From Hyaloscypha bicolor E (Eukaryota > Ascomycota > Leotiomycetes > Helotiales > Hyaloscyphaceae): a stretch of 64,000 bases of DNA. The notes under the pieces are model-generated. The model saw only the letters and a program-made list of their open reading frames with translations. It had not been told where the DNA came from and ran no database searches. Both the position numbers and the translations under genes were made by a program. Numbering within the stretch: the first letter of the stretch is position 1; each line of letters begins with the position of its first letter. Where the stretch lies: positions 1,023,308 to 1,087,307 of the forward strand of contig NW_020194684.1 of the NCBI RefSeq assembly GCF_002865645.1. The letters are read 5' to 3'. Positions 25,785 through 40,164 of this stretch are shown in pieces.

Positions 25785-25806
25785 TTATAAGCCCGGCCTC
25801 GTACTA
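25785..25806 (+). promoter_or_regulatory. Candidate Copia primer-binding site
   Basis: The sequence directly after the 5' LTR is TTATAAGCCCGGCCTCGTAC. Its first bases look complementary to the CAU anticodon loop and arm of a methionine tRNA (RIP could explain the A at position 5). Copia-class elements are known to prime from an internal, half-tRNA fragment of initiator Met-tRNA, so the position and sequence fit, but no tRNA gene is present here to confirm it. Confidence 0.4.
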
Positions 25807-28800
25807 ATAAGCTTTTTAATTAGTATACTATAAAGAGTATTCAAGAGTTTATTTAATTTATTTCTTTAAAAATTATACTTTAGTTTATATTTCCGGTATT
25901 AACTAATTAATAGAAACTATTTTTATAGTTCCTATAATTTCTAAAGCTTAATTACAATTATATTAGAAGCTATAGTAAAGATTATTATTCTAAAGAACTA
26001 TAGTTTCTAGGCAGACTAGTTTAATACTTTTTATAAAATAGCTAGTAATAAAAGTATCTGAAATAAGATTAATCTATTTAATAATAAAATAATTAAAACA
26101 AATATAATAGCTTCTTCCAGGCCTTCTTTTATAATTAATAAGCTTATACTAAAGAAAACAGAGAATTACTATATTAGATATTAAATTAATATAGAAAATT
26201 GAAATAAAGATATTTAACTTATAATTAAAAAGAAATTAAAACTAGTATTTCTATAGCTTATAATATTCGGAGATATTAGAAATTACTATTTAATACTTTT
26301 ACGGACCTATAAAATCAAGAGACTAAACTAGATAAATAAGCTAGTATATTACTATATAATTAGATAATATCTCTATTAAATAATTAATATAGAGATCCTT
26401 ATAAACTTTATTTTGGGACTTAAAAAGAGTAAATAGAGTTTTATTTATAAGATTCTTAAGGCTTTATTAATAAAATATAATTCTATAAATATAATACAAA
26501 TTATTATTACTCGGAAAATATATAGCTCGGTTCTACTATAAGTAAGTAAAGAAAGAATAAGCCTAAAATACTAGTTTACTAATTAGAAGAAAATACTTAA
26601 TTATACTAGAGCTTTTAAAATTCCCGAAATTAAAGATATTCTAATAATAATCGAGTTTTTAATAGCCTTTTAGTAAAAATTTATACTAATTTAAATAATC
26701 GAATAGCTTAGTAATTTATATAATAAAGATAAGCTAGAGCTTTCGATTTTTATATTAGAATAATATAGCTAGATATTTAATTAAATTATTTTAGAAAAGT
26801 AGAATATTAAGTATTTAGAAACTTCTATAATTTTTACTATATTCGGAAATTAAACTAGTAAAAGATTAAATAATAAACCTAATTCGAATAAAAATAAGTA
26901 TTATAAGTATTTTTATAAAAGTTCTAAAATCTATAAATATAAATAGAATCTATTTAGTTATATTATTACAGAAATTATAATTATTAAATTAAGTAAAACT
27001 TGAATAAAATTCAAGCTTAATAAGAAATAAATTAGAAAAATCCGAGAAAAGATCTTAATTAAGTATTAGAAAAATCTGAAACTTTAGCTAAAAAAGAAAT
27101 ATAATATGAAAATTACTAGTAAATAAGTTATAAAGAAGCTAATATCTAATACTAATTCTAAAAAGAAGCCTAAAATATCTGAAATCTAATTTCCTAAAAG
27201 CTTTAATACTATTCTAATAAATTCTATATTTATAATTTAGAGTTCAGATTAGGGATTTTATATAATACTTGATTTCTTAAGATATCTATTCTTTTAGAAT
27301 ACTTTATTAAATAATTATAATATTATATATCTAGTTAATAGTAAGAATCTAATTAATTCTAGTACTTTTATTAAAGCGAAAATTAATAATTATATAAAAG
27401 TAAAAATAACTAGTTTTTTAATTACTAAATATAATACTTATATAACTAAAAATATAATTAATAGACCTATAGAACTATATATTAAAAATCTGATTTTCTA
27501 TAATATTATAATTATTAAAGAATTTTATATAAATATTATTTCCGAAACTTATCTAATAAAAAAGAAAACTTAGTATTATAGTTATAATCTTATAGTTAGA
27601 CTAGAAGATTATAAAGAGAATATAATATTAATATAATTAAAATATAGGTTTAATTTAGTTTTCTTTAAATATAAGCTACTTTCTATTTACTTTAATATTC
27701 TATTTAAAATTCTTACTAATACTAATAATATACTTATATTTCTAATATTCGAATATTTAATTAGAGCTTAGTATAAGAAATTAAGGAAGTATCTTAAGCC
27801 AAGAAGTAATTTAGAAGAAAAATAGTATATAAGAATAAAATATTTAGTCTATAAAGCTCTATAAAAGCTTATTAATTATATATATAATATAAAAATTAAT
27901 AAACTAATAAGAATTATATATAAATATTATATTTAGATATATATTAAATAAGTAATCTTATATAAGCCAACTAAGAGAAAGTCTATTTAACTATTTTAGA
28001 GAATCTTATAGGAATTATTTAATTACTTAAATAGCTATAATAGTTCGAGCTAGATTCTAATAATTAAAAATAAATTTAGTAGAAAGCTTTTTAAATACTT
28101 TCTATTAAATAAAGAGAATTTAGTAATATTTAATATAATTAGAAATTTTAAGTAATAGATATATAAATAATATAATTAGAAAAAAGCAGTTATTCTGATT
28201 TAAGAAATATTAGTTTATTAGATTTAAATAAAGAAAGAAAATATTAAAATCGAGCCTTTTTCTTTATATATATATAAGCTAAATAGTAGTACTAAATAAG
28301 TAAAGTAAAAAATTATAAATAAAGCTATTATAATATACTTAATAGCTAACTTACCTGAGAAGCTATAGCTGGAAAGTTTTATAACTATAATCTATCTATA
28401 TAATTAGAGTTTCTTATATATAAATTACTAGAGAATAATTAAATAAAGTACTTGATTTATAGTTCTATAATTATTTCCGTTAGTATAACTCAGAACTTAT
28501 AATATAAATAATAGTTAATTTTAGGCCTAATTAGAATAGAATTTATATATATAGTTCTAGAGTATATTTAATAATTAAGAACTATAAAATAAGACGAAAT
28601 AAGAAAGTATTTAAAGTTATATTATACGAGTATATTAGATATTTAGTTAAATATATTATATCTAATATTTATAAAATCTGGGTTCCTGTATTTAATAAAG
28701 TAATTATTATATATAATATTATATTTAATAAAAATATTCTTTATAAAAAGAATTATAAATATACTAAAGGCTATAATATAGAGATTATAAAGAATATAAT

Positions 28801-31178
28801 AGAACTGCTTCTAGAGAATAAGATTTAGAATACTAAATTAGTCTTTAAAAATAAGAAATTATAATATAATAGCTTATTAGAATAAATAGAAAATAAGTCT
28901 AAACTAGGGAATAATAAGTAAATAAACTAATAATTAGAAAAGTTTATAAGTATATTAATAGATTATAATTTGGGAATAAAAAGCTTTATAGTTTTACTAA
29001 AAATAGAACTTATAATTCTATAAAGTACTTTAAAGCCAGAAAATATACTAGAGCTTAAAAATAGTAGAAATAAAAATACTAAGCTCTTAAGAAGATTTAA
29101 TACTATAAAGAAAAATATAATAGAATATATTAGAATTATTAGGGAAATATACTAAACTAATAAAAGCAGAAAAGAATTTTTTTAGAACTAGTAATAAAGT
29201 CTACTAATAGCTTCTATAAGTAAAATAAGAAGCTTATTTATAAAATAAATAAATAGTTTAATAGAAATAGAAGAATTCTTTATAGAAAAAGTAAATAGCC
29301 TAATTAAAATAGAAGATTAAATAGTAAAACTAAAAAGAAAATAGATAAAAAAGCTAATTATTAAAACTAGAAATAAACTAATTCAAATATATTTATATAA
29401 GAGAAATAATTAAAATAGAGATTTAGATAAAGCTAGTAATAATATAATTATTATAATAAGTATATTATTATAAATAATAAATAAATTAAATTAGATTAAT
29501 TATTTAAAGTTTCTTTTAGGATCTCTCTAGCCTAATTAGCTAGAGAATTATAAAAAGAAATTTAATTATAAAACTATATATATAATAATTATAATAGTAG
29601 TTTAATTAAGAATATATCTAAAATGAAGCATTTCGGGTAATATAATAATAAGAAAAATTCATATTAATAATTTTCTAAAAGCTTTAAAGATATAAAATAA
29701 TTTAGAGAAGTATCTAGTTAGAAAATACTTTAAATTAAATATTAGAGAATTATTTCTAGTAATAAAGTAAATATATTTCTAATTTCTTTAAAATAAGTAT
29801 TTATATATAAAATTAATTCTAATAAATATATTACTTAGTATTATTTAAGGCTAATAGTTTATAGAGATCTCTAAAAGAAAGTATTACTTTTATTTATATA
29901 TATTACTATATTTATAATAAGGTCTTTTTAAATAGCTAATATAATTATAGCTTATTTTAATCTAGAAATAAAGTAATTTAATATTATAAATATATTTATT
30001 AATATAAAAAGAGATTCTAATAGGCCTATAATAATATATAAGCTACTAGACGATTTTAAGATATTAGACTATATAATAAAAGTAAATCGAGCTTTATATA
30101 GGCTATAAAACTTTTCTATTCTATAATATAAATACTAAATAAATACTTTTAAGAGAATTAGATTCTTTGAATTTAATAAAAAGCCTTATATTTATATAGA
30201 TATAGATTATATAGTCTTTATTAGTTTCTATATAAATAACTTTTAAGTACTTTACTATAAAAATAATAAAGTATATATTTAATTAATTATTAATTAAATT
30301 AAGATAGTTTATAAGCTTTATAATATATAAAATATAATATAGTTTCTAGAGATTTATATAATTAGAGATTAGAAAACTAGAAAGCTCTAGCTAGTTTATA
30401 ATATTTATATTAAGAAGATTACTAAAAGGTTTAGAATAATAAATAGAAAGTACTTTAGTATTTTATTATCTGAAATTAATCTTTAAAAATATAGTAGTTA
30501 AGCTAACCTATATTAAATTAAGATATATTAGAAGAAAATTAGATTACTACTTTATACTATAATTATAATTAGAATAAATATAGCTTTTACTACTTTAATA
30601 CTTTTTTAATTCTTAATAAACCCTGTTCTAGAATACTTTATAACTATAAATTAAGCTTTTTAATATCTATTTAGAACTCGATTTCTAGTAATTTAGTATA
30701 ACAGGAAATATAAAGAGATATAGCTATAGATTATATTTAATACTTTATATATAAATAACCTAAATATATAATAATTAAGCTATAGATATATAATCTCTTT
30801 ATTTAAAGATTTAATATTATAGAAAACTATTTAATAAAGCTCTATAATTACTTCTTTAACTAAATCAGAAATATATAAGATTACTTATATAATAAAGAAG
30901 ATTATAGCTCTTTAGAGGCTATTTAGAAAGCTCTAGACTATATTTTATAATAATAAGTAAACTATTTAACTAATTATTAGAAAGAATAAAAGAATTATTA
31001 TAAAGCTCTATTATATTAATATTTAGAATATATAGTTATATTAAGAATATAATAAAGATATCTTTTAAGTTATATATCTTTAAATAAGTAATATATTTAT
31101 AGATATACTTATAAAAAATCTATTTTAATTTAAATTCAAGAACTTTAGAGCTTTATTAAATCTTTAAAATATTAAAGT

Positions 31179-31476
31179 TATAAGGTATTTATTAGTAAGT
31201 AATAAGATAATAGAATGAATTAGTATATTATAAAACTATAGTATTAAATTTAGTATAGAACTAATTTCTATTTCTCCTATAAAGTCTAGAGAAGCCCCCT
31301 CTAAATAGGAGGCCCCGATAATATATATATAATTAGTAATTTATAAGCCTAATATATATAATATAAATAGTAGTTAGTTATAGTATTAAAAAGCTACTAA
31401 TCTCCCTAATTAATACCTATAATATCCGAGGTTTATTATATATTCTCAAGTTATATATAATTCTATATATATTATA
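31179..31476 (-). repeat. Gypsy-1 left LTR (3' LTR), 298 bp
   Basis: It begins TATAAGGTATTTATTAG and ends ATATATTATA on the + strand; original TG…CA ends were probably mutated to TA. It matches 38553-38850 with mostly transition differences. Confidence 0.9.
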
Positions 31477-32020
31477 ACTATATTTCTTTCTAGAATCTTA
31501 TTTCCAAGATCTATTAATTTATCCTAGTAAATATTTAATTAATTATTTATTTAATTAAAATAAACTTCTAGTATCTTAGGAAGTGGTTTTACTAATATAA
31601 TCTGGATAATAGATATAAAAATCGTCTAATTAGATTAGGGCTAAATAAGTAAAAAGGAAAAGTAATTATATTTCAGATATAGAGGCTAGCCGGTAATTTA
31701 TATAAGAAATCTATATAAATGTTTCTGAGGTTCTAGAGATTATATATAGGCTTCTAGAAGTATATATTAATTAATTATACTAATTTCTAATTAGAACTAG
31801 CTCAAAAACTAGTAATTAATCCAGATAGTTCTCTATCTCTATAAAAGAATCTCTTTATATTACTATATATTCTCTTTCTTTCTAATAACTATATATATAA
31901 TAATTTCTTTTATTATTACTTTCTAACCTCTTCTTCTATTCTTTTCTAAGTTTTCTTTAATTATTTTTAATTAATTCTATAATATCTTCTTCTAGCTTTA
32001 TTATCTACTACTATAATAAT

Positions 32021-32915
32021 AAGTATAAAGGTAACTTTATAGCCTCTTTTCCTATTACTAGTAAATATTTGAAATATTTCAAGTATTTGCTTATTAATTT
32101 CTTTACCTTATATATTATAGTATTTAGTAAGAAGAATTATAACTATTATAATAAGAGTTCTAAATCTTATATATTAGTAAGTTCTTTAGCTTTAATATCT
32201 ATTAAAGCTAATACGATTTCAGATTTCTGACTACTTATTAAAAGCTTACTAGTTCTAGAAAGATATTATTATAATCTTTAAGAAATTTCTTGAAATATAT
32301 TCTAAATAATATTATATTAATAAGAATAATATTATTAATTAGGTTTTTAAAAACTAGAAAAATACTAATAAGTTTTAGAATTCTTCTTTCTATCTTAATA
32401 AGGCAGAAGATAATACTACTTGAATTAGTATTTTAAAGATAAATTCTTTCTAATATATTTAAATACTTACTAATTCCTTAAAGAAATACTATAAAGTCTA
32501 TTTTTAAGATATTAACTTTATTATCGAGATTACTACCGAGATTACTAAGTAGTCTATTACTAGTATTTCAAATACTAATAATATAATATTTATAGCTATT
32601 CGGGATTTAATTTTAGAAGTTTGGGCCTTTTATAAAATATATATAGTAATTATAAGTTTCTTACTTACTTTTCTTAATATTCTTAATATTAATATTATTA
32701 TAGTATAACTATATTCTATTAAGAAATAAGCGGATTCCGGAAAGTATTAGCTAATTCTTTACTAAATCCTAAATAAAGCTAGTATTTAGTATTTTTATTT
32801 TAGGAATTAGAAATTTATAGAAATTAGAATTAATTTATTTAAGATACCTATAGCTAGTTTACCTATAATAAATCTTTTTTAATCCTAAATCTTTTTCTAA
32901 TAATTTAAATATAAT
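32021..32915 (+). other. Antisense reading frame in Gypsy-1
   Basis: This frame runs on the strand opposite to pol, between integrase and the 3' LTR. It begins near KYKGNFIASFP, contains KYFKYLLINFF and SKKNYNYYNKSSK, and can be followed for about 300 codons. All its stops are TAA or TAG in places where a Gln codon would give them by C-to-T change, and no frame shift is needed. It aligns residue by residue with the matching frame in Gypsy-2 (47970-48853, minus). A TATAAAAG box and pyrimidine-rich leader lie upstream at about 31830-31990. It encodes no protein I recognise; the product would be rich in Tyr, Lys, Ile and Leu. Confidence 0.5.
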
Positions 32916-35900
32916 TCTTATAAGCCTTAATAAAACTCTAGAAAACCTTTATAAGTAAAAAAACCTTAGAGAAAAAATATCTCTATTATTATTTCAGGCC
33001 TTTTCTTAGCTATCTAGGTTCTCTCTTTCTTTTAAGTAGTCTTTTTTTTAGTAGTTTAGAATTCTTTTTAATCTTAAAAGATTATTTAAAGATAGTTTCG
33101 GATTTCAAGCTATAGTTTCGATTATGTAATTTCAGAAGTTTCTTAGAATTTTCAAGATTAGAAAAAGCAAGTAATTAGATATTATAATTTTTAGGCCAGG
33201 CTTTTTATTTAATTAAATACTATTACTTCTTATTTCTATTATTTTATTAGTAATTAATAATAGCTTCTATTTCCTATTCTTATTCTTTATTATTATTTAC
33301 TAATTCCGGAAGTTTTTTAGAGAAATATAAATATAGCTTCTAATTCTTTTTTATTATATATTTTTTAAAAAAGGAAATATAGAAAATTAGATATAAATAA
33401 TTATATATATTTAGTAGTTCTAACTTATATACCGAATTACTAATATATTTAAAGATTCTAAATAGACCTATAAATTTTAGCTTAAGCTTTCCTATTTTAA
33501 ACTTAATATTTTTTATTAATAGTATTATTTAGACTTCTTTAGAATAATATTTAGCTAACTAGTATTTATTATAATAGGTTTTTTAGTTATTTTATATATA
33601 ATACTATAAATCCTTAAGCTTTTTCTATTCTATTTTAAGGGTTTCTAGCCTCTTATATATAGCTAGTATCTCTTCTATAATTCTGTTTTTAGGATTTTAT
33701 AAAAGTTAAGAATAATATCTATAATATATATAAAAAGATATATTCTATAAAATCTAATATTTTAAGTTATTATATATAAATTCTATAAAAGATAACTTTT
33801 TAAACTAGTTATTTTTTTAAGTATTATAATAATATTTCAGGTAGTATTCTAAGGCCTAATTCTACCTTTCTATCTAACTATTTATCTAAGAATAATAAGC
33901 TATACTCAAATACTATTTATATATTAAATAGAAATAGAAAGCAAACTAGAACTAGCTAGTAAATATTATTCCTTAATCGGAATTAATTCTATTAGGGAAG
34001 CTAAAAATTAAGAAAATATATTCCTATATAATCTTAGTAAGCTCCGGAAAGTTAATAGTCTTATAATATATAATATATCTTACTATTTTAGAGTATTAGT
34101 TAATAATTATAAGAATTATATTAAAATCGGGACTTTCTATTAGATTCTTATATAGTAATAGACCTATAATAAAATCTATAGAAATCTTATTCTAGAATCT
34201 CTCAGGCTATAATAAACTACTAAGTAAACTATATAGCAAATATTTCTTTATTTTAATTCTCTAATAAATATTATATTCTTAATAATAATTACAAATATCT
34301 TCTTTTATATTCTCCTAATACTAGGATCTTCTAAGAAGCTTAAAAGTTTTCTCTATTCTATAATATCCGGCTATTAGGTTATTATAATAAAGCTTTATAA
34401 CTTCTTAATATAAAGCAGAATTATTAGATATAATAAATCTTAAATAATATCTAAATAGGCCCGAATTATTTTTCCAGATTTCTTTTCTCTTAGTATTTTT
34501 CTTACTAAACCTCTATTTTATAATATTCTAATATTAAGAATTATTTCTCTAAACTATCTAGATAATATCTAGAAGAAATTCAAATAGAGGAGCTAGTACT
34601 ATAACTCTTTTAGTAGCTATATATATTTATATATAAGAAATTAGGTATTTATAACTATCTAATTTAAAAACTCGGGAAATCAAAAAGTCTTTAGTTCTAT
34701 TAAGTAATATAATTATAGATATCTTTATTATCTTAGCTATAATAATAGAGCCTTTAAGGCATTTTCCTATACCTTACTTTTTAACTAATTTTATAGTTAA
34801 GAAATCTATAAGATAATCTATTTACTTGTCTTATAGTAAATATTTCTTCTTAGCTATTATAGATATAATAAGTACTAAATAATACTTATTCTAAAGAAGA
34901 GACTTTTCAGATGTCTATAAGGACTTTTAAATTATAATTATAAAAGCTCTCTTTAATTTATTCTAAAAGGTCGGAAGCCAAGTTATATTAATAGAACCTT
35001 CTTTATAATTAGATCTTTTACTAAGTCTATCTACTAGGTTTAAAGTACCTCTATAGTAAATAATATTAAAATTATATATTATAAGGTATATTACCTAATA
35101 TACTTAATAGTTCTCTAGATATTTTATTTCTATAAAATATTAGAAGTTATTATAGTCTATAATAACCTCGATTATAAACCTGAACTCTTTAAAGTAATAG
35201 TACTAATACTTAAAGGCTTTAATAATTATAAGTAGCTCTCTATTATAAATACTATAATTATATTTGGCTTTAGAGAGTTTCCAGAACCAGAATACTACTA
35301 GATACTAGTATTTTTTCGAGCTATTACTAGAATTAACTTATTATAAAATAGTACTAGTAATTACGAATTTTAATATATTAGTTTTAATATAAATCTTTTT
35401 AGAAAAGTCAAAATAGACTAGAACAGGTATTATAGTAAAAGCTTTTAGCTACTTTATCTATCTATATAAAGAGACCGGATTTCCGGCTCTTTTCTATTTC
35501 TTTTAAGAAATCTATTAAGCCTATAATTACTTGAGAATAATAGTAAATAAACTTATAATAGAAATTAGTAAATCCAAGAAATACTTAAATATTATAAAAC
35601 GATTTTAGTTCTAGCTATTTAATAATACTATAGACCTATTTAGAATCTGTATAAATACTTTCTATTTTAATAAAAAAGCTCAAAAATTTAACTTTTTTAA
35701 TATTAAACTTGTATTTACTAAGTTTATAAAACAGGTTATTTTTATATAGCCTAATAAATATCTAATAGATATAATTATAGTATATACTTTTATTTCAGGA
35801 ATAAATAAGAATATTATTCAAATAAATAATTATAAAATAATTCAGGAGCCCTATAAATATAGTATTAATATATATTTAAAATATAACTAGTATATTAGCT

Positions 35901-38552
35901 AGCTTAAAAGATATTATAAGATATTTAAAATAGCTATAATAGCTCCTAAAAGCCATTTTCTATTTATATTCTTTATAAATTCTTATCTAATAATATATAT
36001 CTTTAAAATCCAGTTTTATAAAAAATTTAGCTTTTTAGAGCCAGTTAAAAATCTTATTAATAAGAGGAAATAGATACTAATTCTTAATTATAACTTAATT
36101 AAGTCTATAATAATTAATATAAAAATATAGTTCTTTATTCTTTTTAGAAATAAAAAGAATAGATATTTCTATAGAACTTTTACTAGGCCTTATCTAATAT
36201 TTATAAAGTATATCTTATAAATACAAATATAATATTTCTAGTTAGATCTCTAATAGATTATATAAAGGCCTATATAGAACTATACTATCTGTATTAATAG
36301 AGTATTTAATATTACTAAGATTAGGAAATTCTAAAGTTTTATTAGAGTTAAAAACCTTTAAGAAGTCTTTATATTTATTATTCCGGAAATAAACAGGTAT
36401 CTCTAAGGCCCCTTTCCGGAAGATATTAATTTACTATATTAAAAACTTTTATTTAGTATTACTAGAACTATATAATAAAGCAGAGATCTAGTAACTATTA
36501 CAAATATATAAAGCCTACTATTTATAATAGTTATATTTACTTTTTATTAAGAATAAGACTTGAGGTATTAGTTCAGGATACTAGTTAAGCTCTTTACTAA
36601 ACCCTTTTAGTATTAGGATCTTAATATTATTAGGCTATATAGGTATATATATTTATTATTTCTTAATATAGTCTATATATTATATAAGAGTTATTTTATA
36701 AAATTCCATACTAAAAACAAGGCTATAAAAGCTAATATTCTTATATCTATAGAACCGGAGCTTGAAAGGATATATCTTATTATAATTATCTATAATAAAT
36801 ACTTTAAGATTATAGATTTAATAGATCTTAAATCTATTTTTATAAAAGATTATAAACTCTTAGTTATATTTAGCTAAGGTAATAAAGCTCTGGCTTTGAG
36901 TCTAATTATTATTAAGGAAATTGCAGTCTGACCCGGTATTATCGAGTCTGCTATATATCTCTAAAGTATCTACTTCTAGCTATATTAATCTTATTTAAAT
37001 AATTATATAAAGTAATATGCCTTTTTTATTATAGCCAAAATTATTAATATTTAAGATTTAGTTTTCCCTTTTCTCTATTCCTTAGGAAAGTCTCCTCTAG
37101 AGTACTTTTCTATAATAATAGCATTAATCTGCTTTTATAAATGCTTTAACTCTTCTATAATCTTAGCTTTATTAGAGTTCTACCAAATCTATTTAGTATA
37201 TTTGAAATACTTTATATTTTCTAAAAAGTATTCTTTCTATTTATAAGTCTAATAAACTATATCTAAAATAGAACTAGTATTCTATTAAGGCCTTAAAGGG
37301 GCCAAAGTATTACCTGAGGATTTCTTATATAATTTTCAGAACTTATTCTTCCTTTTTTAATAGCCTTATAAATCAGAATTTACTAAGTTAGAGTTCTTAG
37401 AAATAGAATTACTCTTACTAGACTTCCCTGCCTTTACTTTTCTTAATTTGAGATAAATAGTATATTCTGCTTTCTAAGCTTTCTTAAGCTATTCGGAAAT
37501 AGATACTACTTTACTTTCTAAGAAAATAGATATAAGTATCTAATAAGTCTTATAGTTAGATAAAGTAGTATTAAAAGTCCGGATTCGGTTCTATTTAGAA
37601 TATAGGTTCTGGTTAACTTCGAGACTAATTATCCAAATATATAATTTAATAACTATCTTACTATCTTTTTAATAAAAATCTCAAAGCTTCTTAAAGGTAT
37701 TTTATTAATAGGTTTGAGGTATTTAAAGTATATTGGCCAAATAGACCTTAAATTGCTTCTAATAGACCTTATATAATAGTAGGCTTTACTTTATTATAGC
37801 TTTCTAAGTATTATAAGATTTGTCTCTAAAGGTACTTATAATAGAGTTAATTCTAGAAAAGTATCTGTTATAAGTCTAAGGTTAGATCCTAAAAACTGCC
37901 TTCTAGAAAAATATAAATATTCTCTATTTCTTAAAAGACTTTCTATAATATAAGTCAGATATTCGGACCTTAAAAAGCTTCTTTTAGTCCAAATATATCT
38001 TTAGGATATTATATAGTAGCTTCTAACGAATAGTATCGAGATTACTCTTAAAGCTTATTATATTAGGAAAAAGAATAGGTTCTAATCCCATTTCAGGAAG
38101 TTCCCTAATAAGAATTACTAAGAAAAAGGAAATAGACTTATAAATAGAGTTTCTATAAGATATAATAAACCGTAAGATATCCCTAAAAATACTCTTATAT
38201 TACTTTAATTATAGAATATACTAGTTAATTATATCTACTAATTCTTGCTTTTATTAGAGCGCTTCGATTTTAGTATATAAGCCCTATTTCATAGCTTAGA
38301 TAGTAGTAATTTGAGTATTAATCTCGGTATTTTAATTATTACCGGAATTATTTCCGTTATTATTACTAACTCTCAGAGGCTCCTGAGGGGCCCTATTAAA
38401 AGTATTAGATAAGCCTTTACTATTACCTATATTAGTATTAATCTGGTCGACTTTCTCTATAGGAATAGCTTTAGTAAGGAATTATATATTTCGCAGATTT
38501 CGAGATATAATTACTTATTAAACTACCTTCTTTAAGGGTAGAAAGATTAGCT

Positions 38553-38850
38553 TATAAGGTATTTATTAGTAGGTAATAAGATAATAGAATGAATTAATAT
38601 ATTATAAAACTATAGTATTAAATTCAATATAGAACTAATCTCTATTCTTCCTATAAAGTCTAGAGAAGTTTCCTCTATATAGGAAGCCCCGATAATATAT
38701 ATATAATTAGTAATTTATAAGCCTAATATATATAATATAAATAGTAGTTAGTTATAGTATTAAAGGGCTACTAATCTCTCTAATTAATACCTGTAATATC
38801 CGAGGTTTATTATATACTCTCAAGTTATATATAACCCTATATATATTATA
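38553..38850 (-). repeat. Gypsy-1 right LTR (5' LTR), 298 bp
   Basis: The partner of 31179-31476. It is directly followed by target duplication AAAGT. The bases just inside it (reading the element's own strand, AGCTAATCTTTCTACC) do not start with TGG, so a standard tRNA-3'-end primer site is not evident; Gypsy-2 has almost the same sequence there. Confidence 0.9.
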
Positions 38851-40011
38851 AAAGTAAAGATTAAAATAATTAAATAATATAAAAAGAGGCTTTTATTTAT
38901 ATCTTTTATTTATAAAATCTATTAAAATAATAAAGCTTAAAAGCTAATAGTAAGAGCTCTAAAAGCGCTTTATTATAATATTAATAAGCTTATATAAAAG
39001 GCCTTTTATCTAATTAAACTATTTCTTATTTCTATTAATAGCCTTTTAATTCTTAATAAAAGAGCTCTTATTACTATTCTTTTTATTAGATTTAATAATC
39101 TTAAATATAATATAAATAGAATATCTAAAAGTAGACAAATGCTTTAAAATAATTAGAATCTATAAAGAAGAATTAAGAAAAGAAAGCTTATAGTATTTTT
39201 AGTAATTAGAAGCTTTATAAGAAAGAGCTATATAATAGAAATATAAGAGATTAAAATAGCTAAATAAAAATAACTAGAAATATACTTCTAGTAATAAGAA
39301 CTTTAGCTACTAGTATTATAGTAAGAACTATTACTCTTATTCTTTAGAATAAATAAGACTATATTAAATTAAAATAAGCTTTAGAATAATATAGAGAACT
39401 TATAATAACTTATATAAAGGATTTCTCTAAAACTAATATAAATAGAATAAGAAATATAAAGCTTTAATATAGACTTCTTTACTTTTAGTAAAGAAATACT
39501 AGAAGTATTAGAAAATATTATAGAAATCTAAATCTTAATACTTTATTAAAAGTAAACTTTATATTTATAATTAAGAACTATATTTATAATAAAATTGCAA
39601 ACTATTTAATACTATTTAAAGTTAGTAAAAGATAAAGCAAAAATATATTTTAGATTAATAATATCTCGAATTTATAAGCCGGAATTAATTTAATAGTAAT
39701 ATAAGAAAAGATAGAAACTATATTTATAATAATTAGAAGCTTAGAAGAGATTTCTAGAAAGATATTAAAGAAAAGCGGTTTAATTTAAGGCTTTAAAGTT
39801 AGTAGAAAAAGATTCTTTATATAAGACTTTTCTGAAATTCAGTAATCTAGAAAAATAATATATATTAAGCTTATTCGGATCGGAATATTAATATAGCTCT
39901 ATAAAACCTATATATTAAATGAATTTTGCTATTTTAGAGCTTTCTAATTAAGTAAAATAGATAGAATATAATATTATACCTTTCTGGGAAGTATATTATA
40001 GTAAGAATTAC

Positions 40012-40164
40012 TGAATTAGAGCTAGTATAATTTCTTTACTTAGTTAGAATCTATATACTTATTTTCTAAAGCTTTATACTTTACTTAAACTCTTTTCTAG
40101 CTAATTTAATTAACTCTTTTACTACTTAATATAACTTTCTATTCTATAATCTTTATATATATTA
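40012..40164 (+). repeat. Copia 3' LTR, copy B
   Basis: It starts with the conserved TGAATTAGAGCTAGTATAAT and ends TATATATTA, matching the other two 153-bp Copia LTRs. No clear target duplication could be matched between the flanks of copy B. Confidence 0.8.

Larger units (their letters stand above)
31179..38850 (-). mobile_element. Ty3/Gypsy retrotransposon Gypsy-1, full length, RIP-degraded
   Basis: A 7,672-bp element with 298-bp LTRs at both ends and a perfect 5-bp target duplication AAAGT (31174-31178 and 38851-38855), nested in Copia copy B. Pol lies on the minus strand. At about 35650-36150 the reverse transcriptase still shows the Gypsy order: an IDYRxLN-like start, KFFIKLDFKD, and a degenerate YLDDILIYS written as YLNNILIYS. 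Integrase and a chromodomain-like tail follow towards 33400. Between these and the 3' LTR (left end) lies about 1.9 kb carrying a long frame on the opposite strand. Premature stops are TAA/TAG throughout. Confidence 0.9.
25631..40164 (+). mobile_element. Ty1/Copia retrotransposon copy B, split by Gypsy-1
   Basis: The more complete Copia copy, with 5' LTR 25631-25783 and 3' LTR 40012-40164. It is collinear with copy A, with gag-like sequence near 26060-27300, integrase-region similarity around 27700-28900 and reverse transcriptase at about 29900-30150 (INIFIN and LY-L motifs still visible). All frames are broken by TAA/TAG. A full-length Gypsy element occupies 31179-38850. Removing it and one copy of the AAAGT duplication restores exact alignment to copy A, giving a Copia length near 6.86 kb. 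The interior junction proves that Gypsy-1 arrived after this copy. Confidence 0.85.
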
